DNA of 64,000 nt, taken from the NCBI RefSeq assembly GCF_023256195.1, contig NZ_JAGDWX010000036.1, positions 1 through 64,000 on the forward strand, read 5' to 3'. The DNA comes from Acidithiobacillus sp. (GTDB taxonomy: Bacteria; Pseudomonadota; Gammaproteobacteria; Acidithiobacillales; Acidithiobacillaceae). Both the position numbers and the translations under genes were made by a program. The notes under the pieces are model-generated. The model was not told the origin of the DNA. It was given only the letters and a program-made list of their open reading frames with translations, and did no database searches. Below, piece by piece: positions 36,677-43,962 of this stretch; position 1 is the stretch's first letter, and each line of letters starts with the position of its first letter.

Positions 36677-37570
36677 ATGGATGCCATGGTTCCAAAAGCA
36701 AACAACAATGGACAGCAAAAAATGGGCCGCCACATGGAATCCGTGCATCCCGGGCGGGTCACCAAGGACGGTGCCGGGGTCACCTTGACGCGGATCCTGG
36801 AGAGCGATCTGCAGCGTCGCCTGGATCCCTTTCTGATGCTCGATCTTTTTGGCAGCGACGCGCCCGAGGATTATCTGGCCGGCTTTCCCACCCATCCGCA
36901 CCGAGGTTTCGAGACCATCACCTACATGCTGGCCGGACGCATGCGCCACGAAGACAGCGCCGGTCACCGCGGGGTCATCGACAGCGGCGGCATGCAGTGG
37001 ATGACGGCCGGTCGCGGCATCCTGCATTCGGAGATGCCGGAACAGGAATGCGGGCGGATGGCGGGCCTGCAGATCTGGCTGAATCTGCCGGCCCGAGACA
37101 AGAGCACCGCGCCCTGGTATCGGGACTTTCGCCGAGAGGAGTTGCCCCGATGGCGTGAATCCGAGCTCTGGGAAGTCGTAGTGTTGGCCGGCCGTTACCG
37201 CGACCTGCACGGCCCTGTCACGCGTTCCGTCACGGACCCTTACCTTCTCGACCTGCGCTGGCAGGCGGCGGCCGAGATATTTGTAGATCTTCCCCCCACC
37301 CACACGGCCTTCGTGGTTCCCTATCAAGGGGCCGTGTCGGTGCAGGGGACGGTCCTACCCACAGCGCATCTCGGGATTCTCGCCGACGACTGCGCAGAGA
37401 GCGGCGTACTGCTGCAGGGGGAGGCTGGCAGTGGGGCCGTGCTGGTGGCAGGTCGCCCCCTGCGGGAGCCCATCGTTCAGTACGGACCCTTTGTCCTCAA
37501 TACCCAGGAAGAGATACGCGAGACCCTCAGACTCTATCGCAGTGGCGCATTCCCGCCGGCAGAGATCTAA
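36677..37570 (+). CDS. pirin family protein
   Basis: A 297-aa bicupin. The N-terminal cupin carries the metal ligands of the family: HPHRGFETITYML (two His), MRHEDSAGHRG and GRGILHSEMP. The C-terminal pirin domain ends with YGPFVLNTQEEI. Some bacterial pirins are quercetin dioxygenases, others are redox-sensing partners; the function here is unknown. Several in-frame ATGs (36677, 36686, 36722) leave the start uncertain by up to 15 residues. Confidence 0.87.
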   Translation: MDAMVPKANNNGQQKMGRHMESVHPGRVTKDGAGVTLTRILESDLQRRLDPFLMLDLFGSDAPEDYLAGFPTHPHRGFETITYMLAGRMRHEDSAGHRGVIDSGGMQWMTAGRGILHSEMPEQECGRMAGLQIWLNLPARDKSTAPWYRDFRREELPRWRESELWEVVVLAGRYRDLHGPVTRSVTDPYLLDLRWQAAAEIFVDLPPTHTAFVVPYQGAVSVQGTVLPTAHLGILADDCAESGVLLQGEAGSGAVLVAGRPLREPIVQYGPFVLNTQEEIRETLRLYRSGAFPPAEI

Positions 37571-37576
37571 CACCGG

Positions 37577-37610
37577 CTGTCACAAAACGGTCACATAACT
37601 TTGCTAGACT
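37577..37610 (+). promoter_or_regulatory. Pho box promoter of ppk2
   Basis: Two direct 7-base half-sites, CTGTCAC (37577-37583) and CGGTCAC (37588-37594), lie 11 bases apart. They are followed after exactly 10 bases by the -10 hexamer TAGACT (37605-37610). This matches the PhoB-activated promoter plan, in which the half-sites replace the -35 element. The predicted start near 37617 rules out the TTG start at 37601 for the gene. Confidence 0.8.
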
Positions 37611-37633
37611 CAAGCTTTTCCATGGAGAGTCGT

Positions 37634-38842
37634 ATGCGTCGGGATCGCCCCAAGGAAGCGGCAGGCAAGGTGAAAGGACAGCCGGGTACGGCGGCGCCAT
37701 CGCCGACGCCGCAGCCCATGAGCGTTGGCGAACTGCCGGAAAACCTCGACGCCGAGGGGATCCGTGAGTTTCTCATTGCCGATGCGACGGAGATGGCGCA
37801 GGAGCATCAGACTGCGGTGCTGGCCGACCAGTTGCAGCGCCAAGGGGCGGCGCAGCTGGACGCCGATACCCTGGCTCAGGCCGCGCAGGCGGCTGCATCG
37901 GACCTCAGTGCCGATGATCTGGAATACGCTGCGCGGCGCCTGCGCGAGCCGGAGGATCCGGCCAACGATGCGCTGAATCCTGATTGGCGGCACGGTCAGT
38001 ATCCCTATCTCTATCGCATGACGCGACGCCAGTACGAGCGTCAGAAATACGGCTTGCAGGTGGAGCTGCTCAAGCTTCAGGCCTGGGTAAAACAGACCGG
38101 GCAGCGTGTGGTCGTGGTATTCGAGGGCCGCGATGCGGCCGGCAAGGGCGGTACCATCAAGCGCTTCATGGAGCACCTCAATCCCCGCGGAGCTCGGGTC
38201 GTAGCCCTGGAAAAACCGTCGGAAAAAGAGCGTGGTCAGTGGTATTTTCAGCGCTATGTCGAGCAGTTACCTACCGCCGGCGAAATGGTGTTCTTCGACC
38301 GCTCCTGGTACAACCGGGCCGGTGTGGAAAAGGTCATGGGGTTCTGCACCGAGATGGAGTATCAGGAATTCATGCGCCAGGCTCCGGAATTCGAGAGGCA
38401 CCTCGTATACAGCGGCATTTTTCTCATCAAATTCTGGTTCTCCGTCACTCGTGAGGAGCAACGGCGGCGCTTTCAGGAGCGCCAGCGACACCCATTGAAA
38501 CAGTGGAAGCTATCGCCCATGGATCTGGCCTCCATGGACCGCTGGGAAGCCTACACTCAGGCCAAGGAAACCATGTTCTTCCACACCGATACCGCCTACG
38601 CGCCCTGGACGGTGGTCAAATCGGACGACAAGAAACGGGCGCGCCTCAACGCCATGCGGCACCTGCTCCAGACCCTGCCCTACGACGACAAGGACCTCGC
38701 CGCCATCGGTGAGGTCGACCCCTTGATCGTCAGTCGCGCTGCAGTTCGCTATGGACAGGTACATCCACAGGATCTGAATCCCTTTCAGGTGGACACGACG
38801 CCGCCTGTGGACGCCAGCGGGAACGCGCCGGAATCTTCCTGA
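37634..38842 (+). CDS. ppk2: polyphosphate kinase 2 (PPK2)
   Basis: A P-loop kinase that transfers phosphate between polyphosphate and nucleotides. About 402 aa: a 115-residue Ala/Gln-rich, weakly conserved N-terminal extension precedes the single PPK2 domain (about 118-370), with Walker A GRDAAGKGG (165-173), Walker B FFDRSWYNR (220-228) and the lid-region arginines in VTREEQRRRFQERQ. One PPK2 domain fits the class that phosphorylates nucleoside diphosphates, but direction and nucleotide cannot be decided. The start is ATG 37634, with GGAGAG 4 bases upstream; 37622 is possible. It is controlled by its own Pho box. The end overlaps the convergent sqdB gene by 113 bases. Confidence 0.93.
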   Translation: MRRDRPKEAAGKVKGQPGTAAPSPTPQPMSVGELPENLDAEGIREFLIADATEMAQEHQTAVLADQLQRQGAAQLDADTLAQAAQAAASDLSADDLEYAARRLREPEDPANDALNPDWRHGQYPYLYRMTRRQYERQKYGLQVELLKLQAWVKQTGQRVVVVFEGRDAAGKGGTIKRFMEHLNPRGARVVALEKPSEKERGQWYFQRYVEQLPTAGEMVFFDRSWYNRAGVEKVMGFCTEMEYQEFMRQAPEFERHLVYSGIFLIKFWFSVTREEQRRRFQERQRHPLKQWKLSPMDLASMDRWEAYTQAKETMFFHTDTAYAPWTVVKSDDKKRARLNAMRHLLQTLPYDDKDLAAIGEVDPLIVSRAAVRYGQVHPQDLNPFQVDTTPPVDASGNAPESS

Positions 38843-39983
38843 GGTCGCAGCGGTGGCGGTAGCGGGCAGCGATCTCGGACACCTCCGCCAAGAGACCGGT
38901 AGACAAGGTGATGGGCGCTAGTCCCAGATTCTGCAGGCCCTGATTTTCGACCTTGAGTTCGTTTTCGTCCTGTTCCTTGCGTGGATTGTCGACGAAATCG
39001 ATGGGCGCGCCCGTGAGCTCGTGGATGAGTTGGGCCAGGTCACGGATGCGATGCGTTTCCGTGGTCTGATTGAAGACCCGCACCCGCTCACCCGGCGCTG
39101 GCGGGTGGGCGATGGCCAGTTCGATGCAGCGGACGGTGTCACGGATATGGATGAAGGCACGGGTCTGGCCGCCCGTCCCATGCACGGTCAGGGGGTGCCC
39201 CACCGCCGCCTGCATGACGAAACGATTCAGGACGGTGCCAAAATCGCCGTCGTAATCGAAGCGGTTGATGAGCCGCTCGTCGCAGCAGGTTTCCGGGGTT
39301 TCCGTGCCCCAGACGATGCCCTGGTGCAGATCGGTGATGCGCAGGCCGTCGTTCTTGTTGTAGTAGTAAAAAAAGAGCTGATCCTGGGTCTTGGTCATGT
39401 GGTAAATAGACCCCGGGTCCGGCGGATAGAGGATCTCCGTTTCCACGCTGTCCTTGCCGTCGGGCGAGAGCAGGCGGATCTTCTGGTAGCCCTCGGGCAG
39501 TTTGAAGCGCGAGGTCTTGTAGCCGTAGACACCCATGGTACCCAGATGCACCAGGTGGCAGTCCGCTTCCAGACCCGCTTCCACCATGGCGCAGAGCACG
39601 TTGTGGGTGGCGTTCAGATTGTTGTCGACGGTGTAGAGCTTGTGCCGCGGCGATTTCATGGAATAGGGCGCCGAGCGCTGTTCCGCAAAGTGGACGATGG
39701 CCTCGGGGCGCCACTGGGCCAGCAGATCGCGCAGCTGCGCGTAGTCCCGAGCGATGTCCAGAGCAGTGAAGGCGATCTCGTGCCCGCTGCGCTCGTGCCA
39801 GGCCTTGAGGCGTTCGCTCAAGGGTCGGATGGGAGTGAGCGACTGCACGCCCAGCTCCTCGTCCTGACGCCGGCGGACCAGGTTGTCGACGATGTGGACA
39901 TCGTAGCCCAAGGCTGAAAGATGCAGGCTGGTGGGCCAGCCACAGAAACCATCCCCACCCAGAATCAGGACACGTTTACTCAA
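38730..39983 (-). CDS. sqdB: UDP-sulfoquinovose synthase
   Basis: Makes UDP-sulfoquinovose from UDP-glucose and sulfite, the head-group donor for sulfolipid (SQDG). 417 aa, SDR fold: the NAD-binding ILGGDGFCGWPTSLHLSA is at residues 7-24, catalytic Thr149 in HLGTMGVYG, and Tyr194/Lys198 in the YxxxK motif. The diagnostic IVWGTETPET and the C-terminal family end near residue 390 follow. The start is probably TTG 39983 (GAGGAG 7 bases upstream); GTG 39989 is an alternative. I see no Pho box upstream. Its neighbours suggest sulfolipid replaces phospholipid under phosphate stress. The last 113 bases overlap ppk2. Confidence 0.93.
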   Translation of the reverse strand: MSKRVLILGGDGFCGWPTSLHLSALGYDVHIVDNLVRRRQDEELGVQSLTPIRPLSERLKAWHERSGHEIAFTALDIARDYAQLRDLLAQWRPEAIVHFAEQRSAPYSMKSPRHKLYTVDNNLNATHNVLCAMVEAGLEADCHLVHLGTMGVYGYKTSRFKLPEGYQKIRLLSPDGKDSVETEILYPPDPGSIYHMTKTQDQLFFYYYNKNDGLRITDLHQGIVWGTETPETCCDERLINRFDYDGDFGTVLNRFVMQAAVGHPLTVHGTGGQTRAFIHIRDTVRCIELAIAHPPAPGERVRVFNQTTETHRIRDLAQLIHELTGAPIDFVDNPRKEQDENELKVENQGLQNLGLAPITLSTGLLAEVSEIAARYRHRCDLRKIPARSRWRPQAASCPPERDSDPVDVPVHSELQRD

Positions 39984-40589
39984 GGTCACTCTCCTCAAAC
40001 CCTTGGCCCTCCGTAGGTCGAGGGTCAAAGATAGAACGTTTTGGGGGGCAAGACCATGCGTACGAGCGTGGCGAGGGATGGTAAGGACGAAAGAGGAGGC
40101 CGCGAATGAAATCCTGGCGTCCGAAGGGAAGCGACGGATGGGCGCGGACAATCCAACCAGCCGTATCGCTGCGATCGTATCGCCTTGTGCGGCGCTGGTC
40201 TTCATTCTTGAGACCCCCGGATGGCCGCCATCGGGGGAAAATCTCTGGTGCCAGCGAATGGATTTCCGGGCCGCTGGTGTTCCGCCCGCGGCTATCCGTG
40301 CAATGGGAAAGAAGTCCGAGCATCCGTGGCCTTGGCAGGAGGGTAGAGCTTAGGCCGGTCTACAACCCCATGGGCCCATGAAAAAAATGAATGATGAGCA
40401 AAAATAATGTCAGAAATTCACAATAAGCATTGGCACCGATTTCTCGGCTGTCATAACGTTCTGCAGAGTTCAATGAACTGCAGGAGGAGGGCAGCAAAAG
40501 CTCCGGACTTCTGAGCATGACTCGTACTTAAAAAAATGGACCAGGCTTTCCGGGCTGCTGGAAATGCGTGGAAACAGGAGACCACGGTG
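39984..40589. other. 606-base intergenic region
   Basis: Upstream of both sqdB (minus) and the porin (plus). The first 350 bases look non-coding, with only weak open frames. An AT-rich stretch (40378-40430) and an imperfect hairpin (40461-40483) lie before the porin. A lone CTGTCAT at 40448-40454 has no second half-site and no -10 at the required distance. Confidence 0.5.
40461..40483 (+). other. imperfect palindrome/hairpin upstream of the porin
   Basis: Arms CTGCA..GTTCA and TGAAC-TGCAG surround a single central base, with a two-base bulge in the left arm. An AGGAGG follows directly at 40482-40487 but no start codon lies at the right distance. It may be an operator or a 5' leader structure of the porin mRNA. 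Confidence 0.35.
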
Positions 40590-41879
40590 ATGAAAATACG
40601 CAGAACAATCCTACCGCTGCTGTGTGCTGTGTTACCCTTGGGATATCAGATGCCAGCGCTGGCGACAAATACCGCCAATGATGGTATAAAAGAGTTTCTC
40701 ATGCATTCCAAGGTAACGGGCAACATCCGCAGTTACTACTTCAATCAAATATTTTCCGGATCGGATTTGCCTAACCGTTATGCTTACTCTTTGGGTGGCA
40801 TGCTCAAGATCCAGACTGCCTCATTGGCTGGCGTGTCGGCAGGGGTGGCTTTTTACACGGCCAATGATCTCGGCGCCAACGACCTGAATGGTCCGCGTCT
40901 CGATCCGCTGCTCATGGGCAATCGCAATAGTCTCAATGTGTTGGGACAGGCCTATCTGCAATATCGCAATCGGTATCTATTGGTCCGGGCGGGTGATATC
41001 TTGCTCAACACGCCTTGGATGGGGCCGGCCGATGCCTTCATGATCCCTAACACTTACCAGGCGGCGCTGGTGAGGGTAACACCTTTTGCCGGTCTGAGTG
41101 TATCCGCCTTCCGCGAATTTCGTTACAAAAATAGAGTTCAAGAAAACTATTTTCGGCAGACTCTACTCAATGAAAATCCGCTCTATCCTGGCATGCCAAA
41201 AAGTCTCAATGGTACTTTGGGTTTTGGGCTCCAAGAAAACTTTCAGCCTTTTAAATCCGCTTTTTGGTTCTACCACTTCTACGATCTTGCCAATCTGTTC
41301 TATGGCACCTTGCACTATACCTTGCCGAGTCTTGGGCTGGGCGTGAAACCCTTTGCCGATTTTCAGTATGTGCGGGAGTGGGGCGACGGTGCGCGTTACG
41401 CCGGTCCCGTGAATGCGACGATCTACGGCGGCATGTTGGGTATCAAGAGCAGTTACGGGGAGCTTTTTGCCGCTTACGATGAACTTCCGTCGCGCACCCC
41501 CTTTGTTCTGGCCGGCAAGACCTTCTATAACGGTGGTTTTATCTCTCCCTTCAGTCAGCAATACAATGCCGATCCACTCTATACGAGTATCATGAATTAC
41601 GGCCTGGTCTCAGTATCCAAGCCGGGACATGCGTGGAAGGTCGGCTTTCTCATCTATCCGCTGGATCATCTGCGTATCAAGTACAGCTACAGCTGGTACC
41701 ATACGGCGCCCTTTGCCAGCAATGTGAATGCCAATTATCTGGATGTCACATACACTCCGGGAGGCTTCTGGAAGGGGCTTTCTCTGCGTAACCGTCTGGC
41801 CGTGGATCACAGCAATCCCTTGGCGGGCTACAAAGGCACGCTCATAGACGATCGTCTGATGTTGCAGTACAGCTTTTGA
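40590..41879 (+). CDS. OprD-family outer-membrane porin
   Basis: A 429-aa beta-barrel protein: an N-terminal signal peptide (cut near residue 26, after ALA), then alternating aromatic strands throughout and a C-terminal phenylalanine (QYSF) needed for barrel assembly. The pattern (HSKVTGNIRSYYFNQIF early, GIKSSYGELFAAYDE later, LRIKYSYSWYHT and RNRLAVDHSNP at the end) resembles OprD-type substrate-specific channels. The substrate is unknown. The start at 40590 has CAGGAG 9 bases upstream; the frame to 40536 is not needed. It carries no Pho box of its own although it lies inside the Pho island. Confidence 0.78.
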   Translation: MKIRRTILPLLCAVLPLGYQMPALATNTANDGIKEFLMHSKVTGNIRSYYFNQIFSGSDLPNRYAYSLGGMLKIQTASLAGVSAGVAFYTANDLGANDLNGPRLDPLLMGNRNSLNVLGQAYLQYRNRYLLVRAGDILLNTPWMGPADAFMIPNTYQAALVRVTPFAGLSVSAFREFRYKNRVQENYFRQTLLNENPLYPGMPKSLNGTLGFGLQENFQPFKSAFWFYHFYDLANLFYGTLHYTLPSLGLGVKPFADFQYVREWGDGARYAGPVNATIYGGMLGIKSSYGELFAAYDELPSRTPFVLAGKTFYNGGFISPFSQQYNADPLYTSIMNYGLVSVSKPGHAWKVGFLIYPLDHLRIKYSYSWYHTAPFASNVNANYLDVTYTPGGFWKGLSLRNRLAVDHSNPLAGYKGTLIDDRLMLQYSF

Positions 41880-42287
41880 CAGGCGCAGCCCTGGCCGGGT
41901 AGCGCGGGAGTTCTTGGCGACCTGACTCTCCCCTGTGGCATTGGGATGAGGGTAGCCGTCGGTAACGGATACGAGGTATTTTGGGTAGCTTTAGGGCGGA
42001 TGTTTTCGCCCTTTTTTTGTGGTGGCGATCACCACGTCAATGTCTGCCCTGAGCACCGAGGGCTGGGTCGGCCTTCACACTATTCACGTGTCTGCGGTGT
42101 ACGCGTAGAATGCCGCGTCCGCACGTGGTACTCGGTCAGGTGGCAATGCGCAAATATCCTCTGGACGTGTGCCGGAGATGCATCGGGGGTGGTCGTCGGG
42201 GTAGCGGGTCGGGCGGCGTAGTGGGGCAGGGGCCACAAGTCTCGGGCTGGTGGGCTCGGACGGATAAATAGAAAGGATAGGGAATTC
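41880..42287. other. 408-base intergenic region with terminator
   Basis: It contains the porin terminator at 41993-42018. The remaining part shows no convincing gene; a 91-codon frame at 41946-42221 crosses the terminator and has no ribosome site. Confidence 0.5.
41993..42018 (+). terminator. Rho-independent terminator
   Basis: AGGGCG and CGCCCT pair across an 8-base loop and are followed by a run of T (42012-42018). It lies 114 bases after the porin stop and before the LysR gene. Confidence 0.75.
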
Positions 42288-43193
42288 ATGGAACGTCTGG
42301 ATCCAGAGCTGCTGCGCACCTGGGCAAGGGTGGCGCAGGCCGGGAACCTCAAAACCGTCAGCCAGCAGCTCTTTATCTCACAGCCCGCGCTGTCGCACCA
42401 AATGCGTCGCTTGCAAGACTGGTTCGAGGAGCCGCTCTACCAGCGCACCCCCCATGGTATCGAGCCGACGATGCTCGGGCGAAGACTCCAGCGCATTGGC
42501 GAAGAGATCGAAATGCTGATGCTGGAGGCCCGCGGTCTGCGACAACACGCTCAGGAGCTGATTCTGGGTAATCTCAAGGTCTTTGCCAGCCACACGAGCG
42601 CAGAGTTCGTCCTGCCGCGACTCATCAGTGCTTTTCATCGGGACCATCCCGCGGTGGATGTGCAGCTCACCACCATGAACAGTCGCGAGGCTTGGGCGAG
42701 ACACAACGATGCGGATCTGATCTTTATCGAAAACTCCCTGGAGGTCCTGAAACCACCGCCCCAGTGGCAGCAAGAGGATCTCATCGAGACGGAGCTCGTG
42801 CTGCTGACGCGATTAGACCATCCCTTGGCACAACGGAACCGGGTGAGTCTGCAAGAACTCCAGGAAGAAACCATCGTCTGGCGGGAAGAAGGTTCAGGTA
42901 TTCGCGAGCATGCGCTGCAGGCTCTGCAGCGGGAGGGGATTCATCCCGAGATCCACTACGCCCTGAATGGGCTCGCGGCGGTTCGCGAAGCCGTGCGCTG
43001 CGGACTGGGGGTTGCCTTTGCCTCTGCCATGGCCTCACCGGATCAGCGGCCGGGTCTGGCTGTGATCCGCCTGTACCCAACGATCCCCCATACTTTGAGC
43101 GTCGTCTATCGTCGTAATGGCAGCTCTGCTCTGCAGGCCTTTGTACGCAAGACTCGGGAACTTACGATGGGCGATCGCGTGCGCTCGCTCTGA
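42288..43193 (+). CDS. LysR family transcriptional regulator
   Basis: A 301-aa LysR-type regulator: an N-terminal winged helix (about residues 1-62; LLRTWARVAQAGNLKTVSQQ, then ISQPALSHQMRRLQ), a linker helix and a two-lobed effector-binding domain (about 92-290). There is no adjacent divergent gene, so the usual target rule gives no answer; the porin upstream or the small secreted protein downstream are candidates. The effector is unknown. Confidence 0.9.
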   Translation: MERLDPELLRTWARVAQAGNLKTVSQQLFISQPALSHQMRRLQDWFEEPLYQRTPHGIEPTMLGRRLQRIGEEIEMLMLEARGLRQHAQELILGNLKVFASHTSAEFVLPRLISAFHRDHPAVDVQLTTMNSREAWARHNDADLIFIENSLEVLKPPPQWQQEDLIETELVLLTRLDHPLAQRNRVSLQELQEETIVWREEGSGIREHALQALQREGIHPEIHYALNGLAAVREAVRCGLGVAFASAMASPDQRPGLAVIRLYPTIPHTLSVVYRRNGSSALQAFVRKTRELTMGDRVRSL

Positions 43194-43327
43194 CCAAATC
43201 GCTCCTGGAAGGTTCCGTCGCGCTCATTGCGCGCGTGTAAAATGTACTGCAGCGCCACAGTGGTCGCGATGATATTCGCTGAGAGAATATGCACTTTCAT
43301 ATTTAGCATTTGCTGTTGCAAGCAGGC

Positions 43328-43341
43328 AGGAATACATTCCT
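43328..43341. promoter_or_regulatory. inverted repeat upstream of the small secreted protein
   Basis: AGGAAT and ATTCCT are perfect 6-base arms around AC, 47 bases before the ATG of the small secreted protein and downstream of the LysR gene. It is a possible operator; the binding protein is unknown. Confidence 0.3.
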
Positions 43342-43388
43342 CATTGCTACATAAAACGTAGTTTGAGAAAAGCAAAGAGGAGCCTATC

Positions 43389-43604
43389 ATGAAAACCATG
43401 TTCGTATTACTGAGTCTACTTACGGTGAGTGCTGCTGCGTCTGCGGATATCACGACTAGTCCAACACCGCCCTTCAGTTTCTGCGCACAGGAATATGCGG
43501 CAGGTTACGCATCCTGCGCGCAGTCCCAGAGTGCTGTGACTGCCAAGAAAGAAAGCGCTGCACAGTCATCCGCTCATCAGGATGGTGAGGCCATACAGCA
43601 GTAA
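43389..43604 (+). CDS. small secreted two-cysteine protein, unknown function
   Basis: A 71-aa protein. A clear signal peptide (residues 1-19, ending ASA before Asp20) leaves a mature part of about 52 residues with two cysteines (C32, C43) eleven apart, which could form a disulfide, and a hydrophilic Gln/Ser/Ala/Lys-rich tail. GAGGAG lies 8-9 bases before the ATG, and a terminator-like hairpin follows the gene, so it is a real single-gene unit. I do not recognise a family. Confidence 0.75.
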   Translation: MKTMFVLLSLLTVSAAASADITTSPTPPFSFCAQEYAAGYASCAQSQSAVTAKKESAAQSSAHQDGEAIQQ

Positions 43605-43675
43605 CATTCCATAGTCGGGTAATCGTCGGGCGTTCATCCAAACGAACCTTATCTGGCTATGCATCCTGAAGCTCT

Positions 43676-43713
43676 ACGCCGGGCTGGCTTTTTTGCCAAC
43701 TCGGCGTTCTATT
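43676..43713 (+). terminator. terminator-like hairpin
   Basis: A 13-base-pair stem (43676-43688 with 43695-43707), with one G-T wobble and one mismatch, closes a T6 loop. The loosely T-rich TCTATTTT follows. It ends the small secreted protein unit. Confidence 0.55.
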
Positions 43714-43873
43714 TTGGGCCGGTTTATTCTCTAGGATCGGAATAATGCCGCTATTCTGTGGGTCTGTGTTAGCCATGGGCCAGGTTTCGGTGGCTACGCG
43801 GATGGCGCATGCCTCTTTCGGGGGGGCAAGTGTTGATCACGGGCGAGGCCACTCGGTATCTCCCCGAATCAAA

Positions 43874-43929
43874 ATGTCATAAATTTGTCATGTAATCTTC
43901 ATCATAATGTCACAATAAGCTGCTAGGCT
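43874..43929 (+). promoter_or_regulatory. tandem Pho boxes (four half-sites) and -10
   Basis: Half-sites ATGTCAT (43874), TTGTCAT (43885), TCTTCAT (43896) and ATGTCAC (43907) start every 11 bases. Ten bases after the last comes TAGGCT (43924-43929) in a TGCTAGGCT context. The predicted transcript starts near 43936, 27 bases before the receptor ATG. Confidence 0.85.
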
Positions 43930-43962
43930 TCCGCATCAGTCTCCCTCCAAGGAAGCCTGTCC

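Larger units (their letters stand above)
43605..43962. other. 358-base intergenic region
   Basis: It holds the terminator hairpin at 43676-43713 and the Pho box promoter at 43874-43929. The 160 bases between them show no gene or repeat. Confidence 0.55.

Noticed and set aside
37601-37633. TTG start at 37601 for ppk2
   Set aside because: It lies in the promoter -10 region, upstream of the predicted transcript start.
39931-40353. 140-codon frame between sqdB and the porin
   Set aside because: No ribosome site, it overlaps the sqdB start region, and its basic/Trp/Pro-rich composition is unlike a folded protein.
40448-40454. CTGTCAT upstream of the porin as a Pho box
   Set aside because: There is no second half-site 11 bases away, and the hexamer 10 bases downstream is AGAGTT, not a -10 element.
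41946-42221. 91-codon frame after the porin
   Set aside because: It runs through the porin terminator hairpin, with no ribosome site and no domain.
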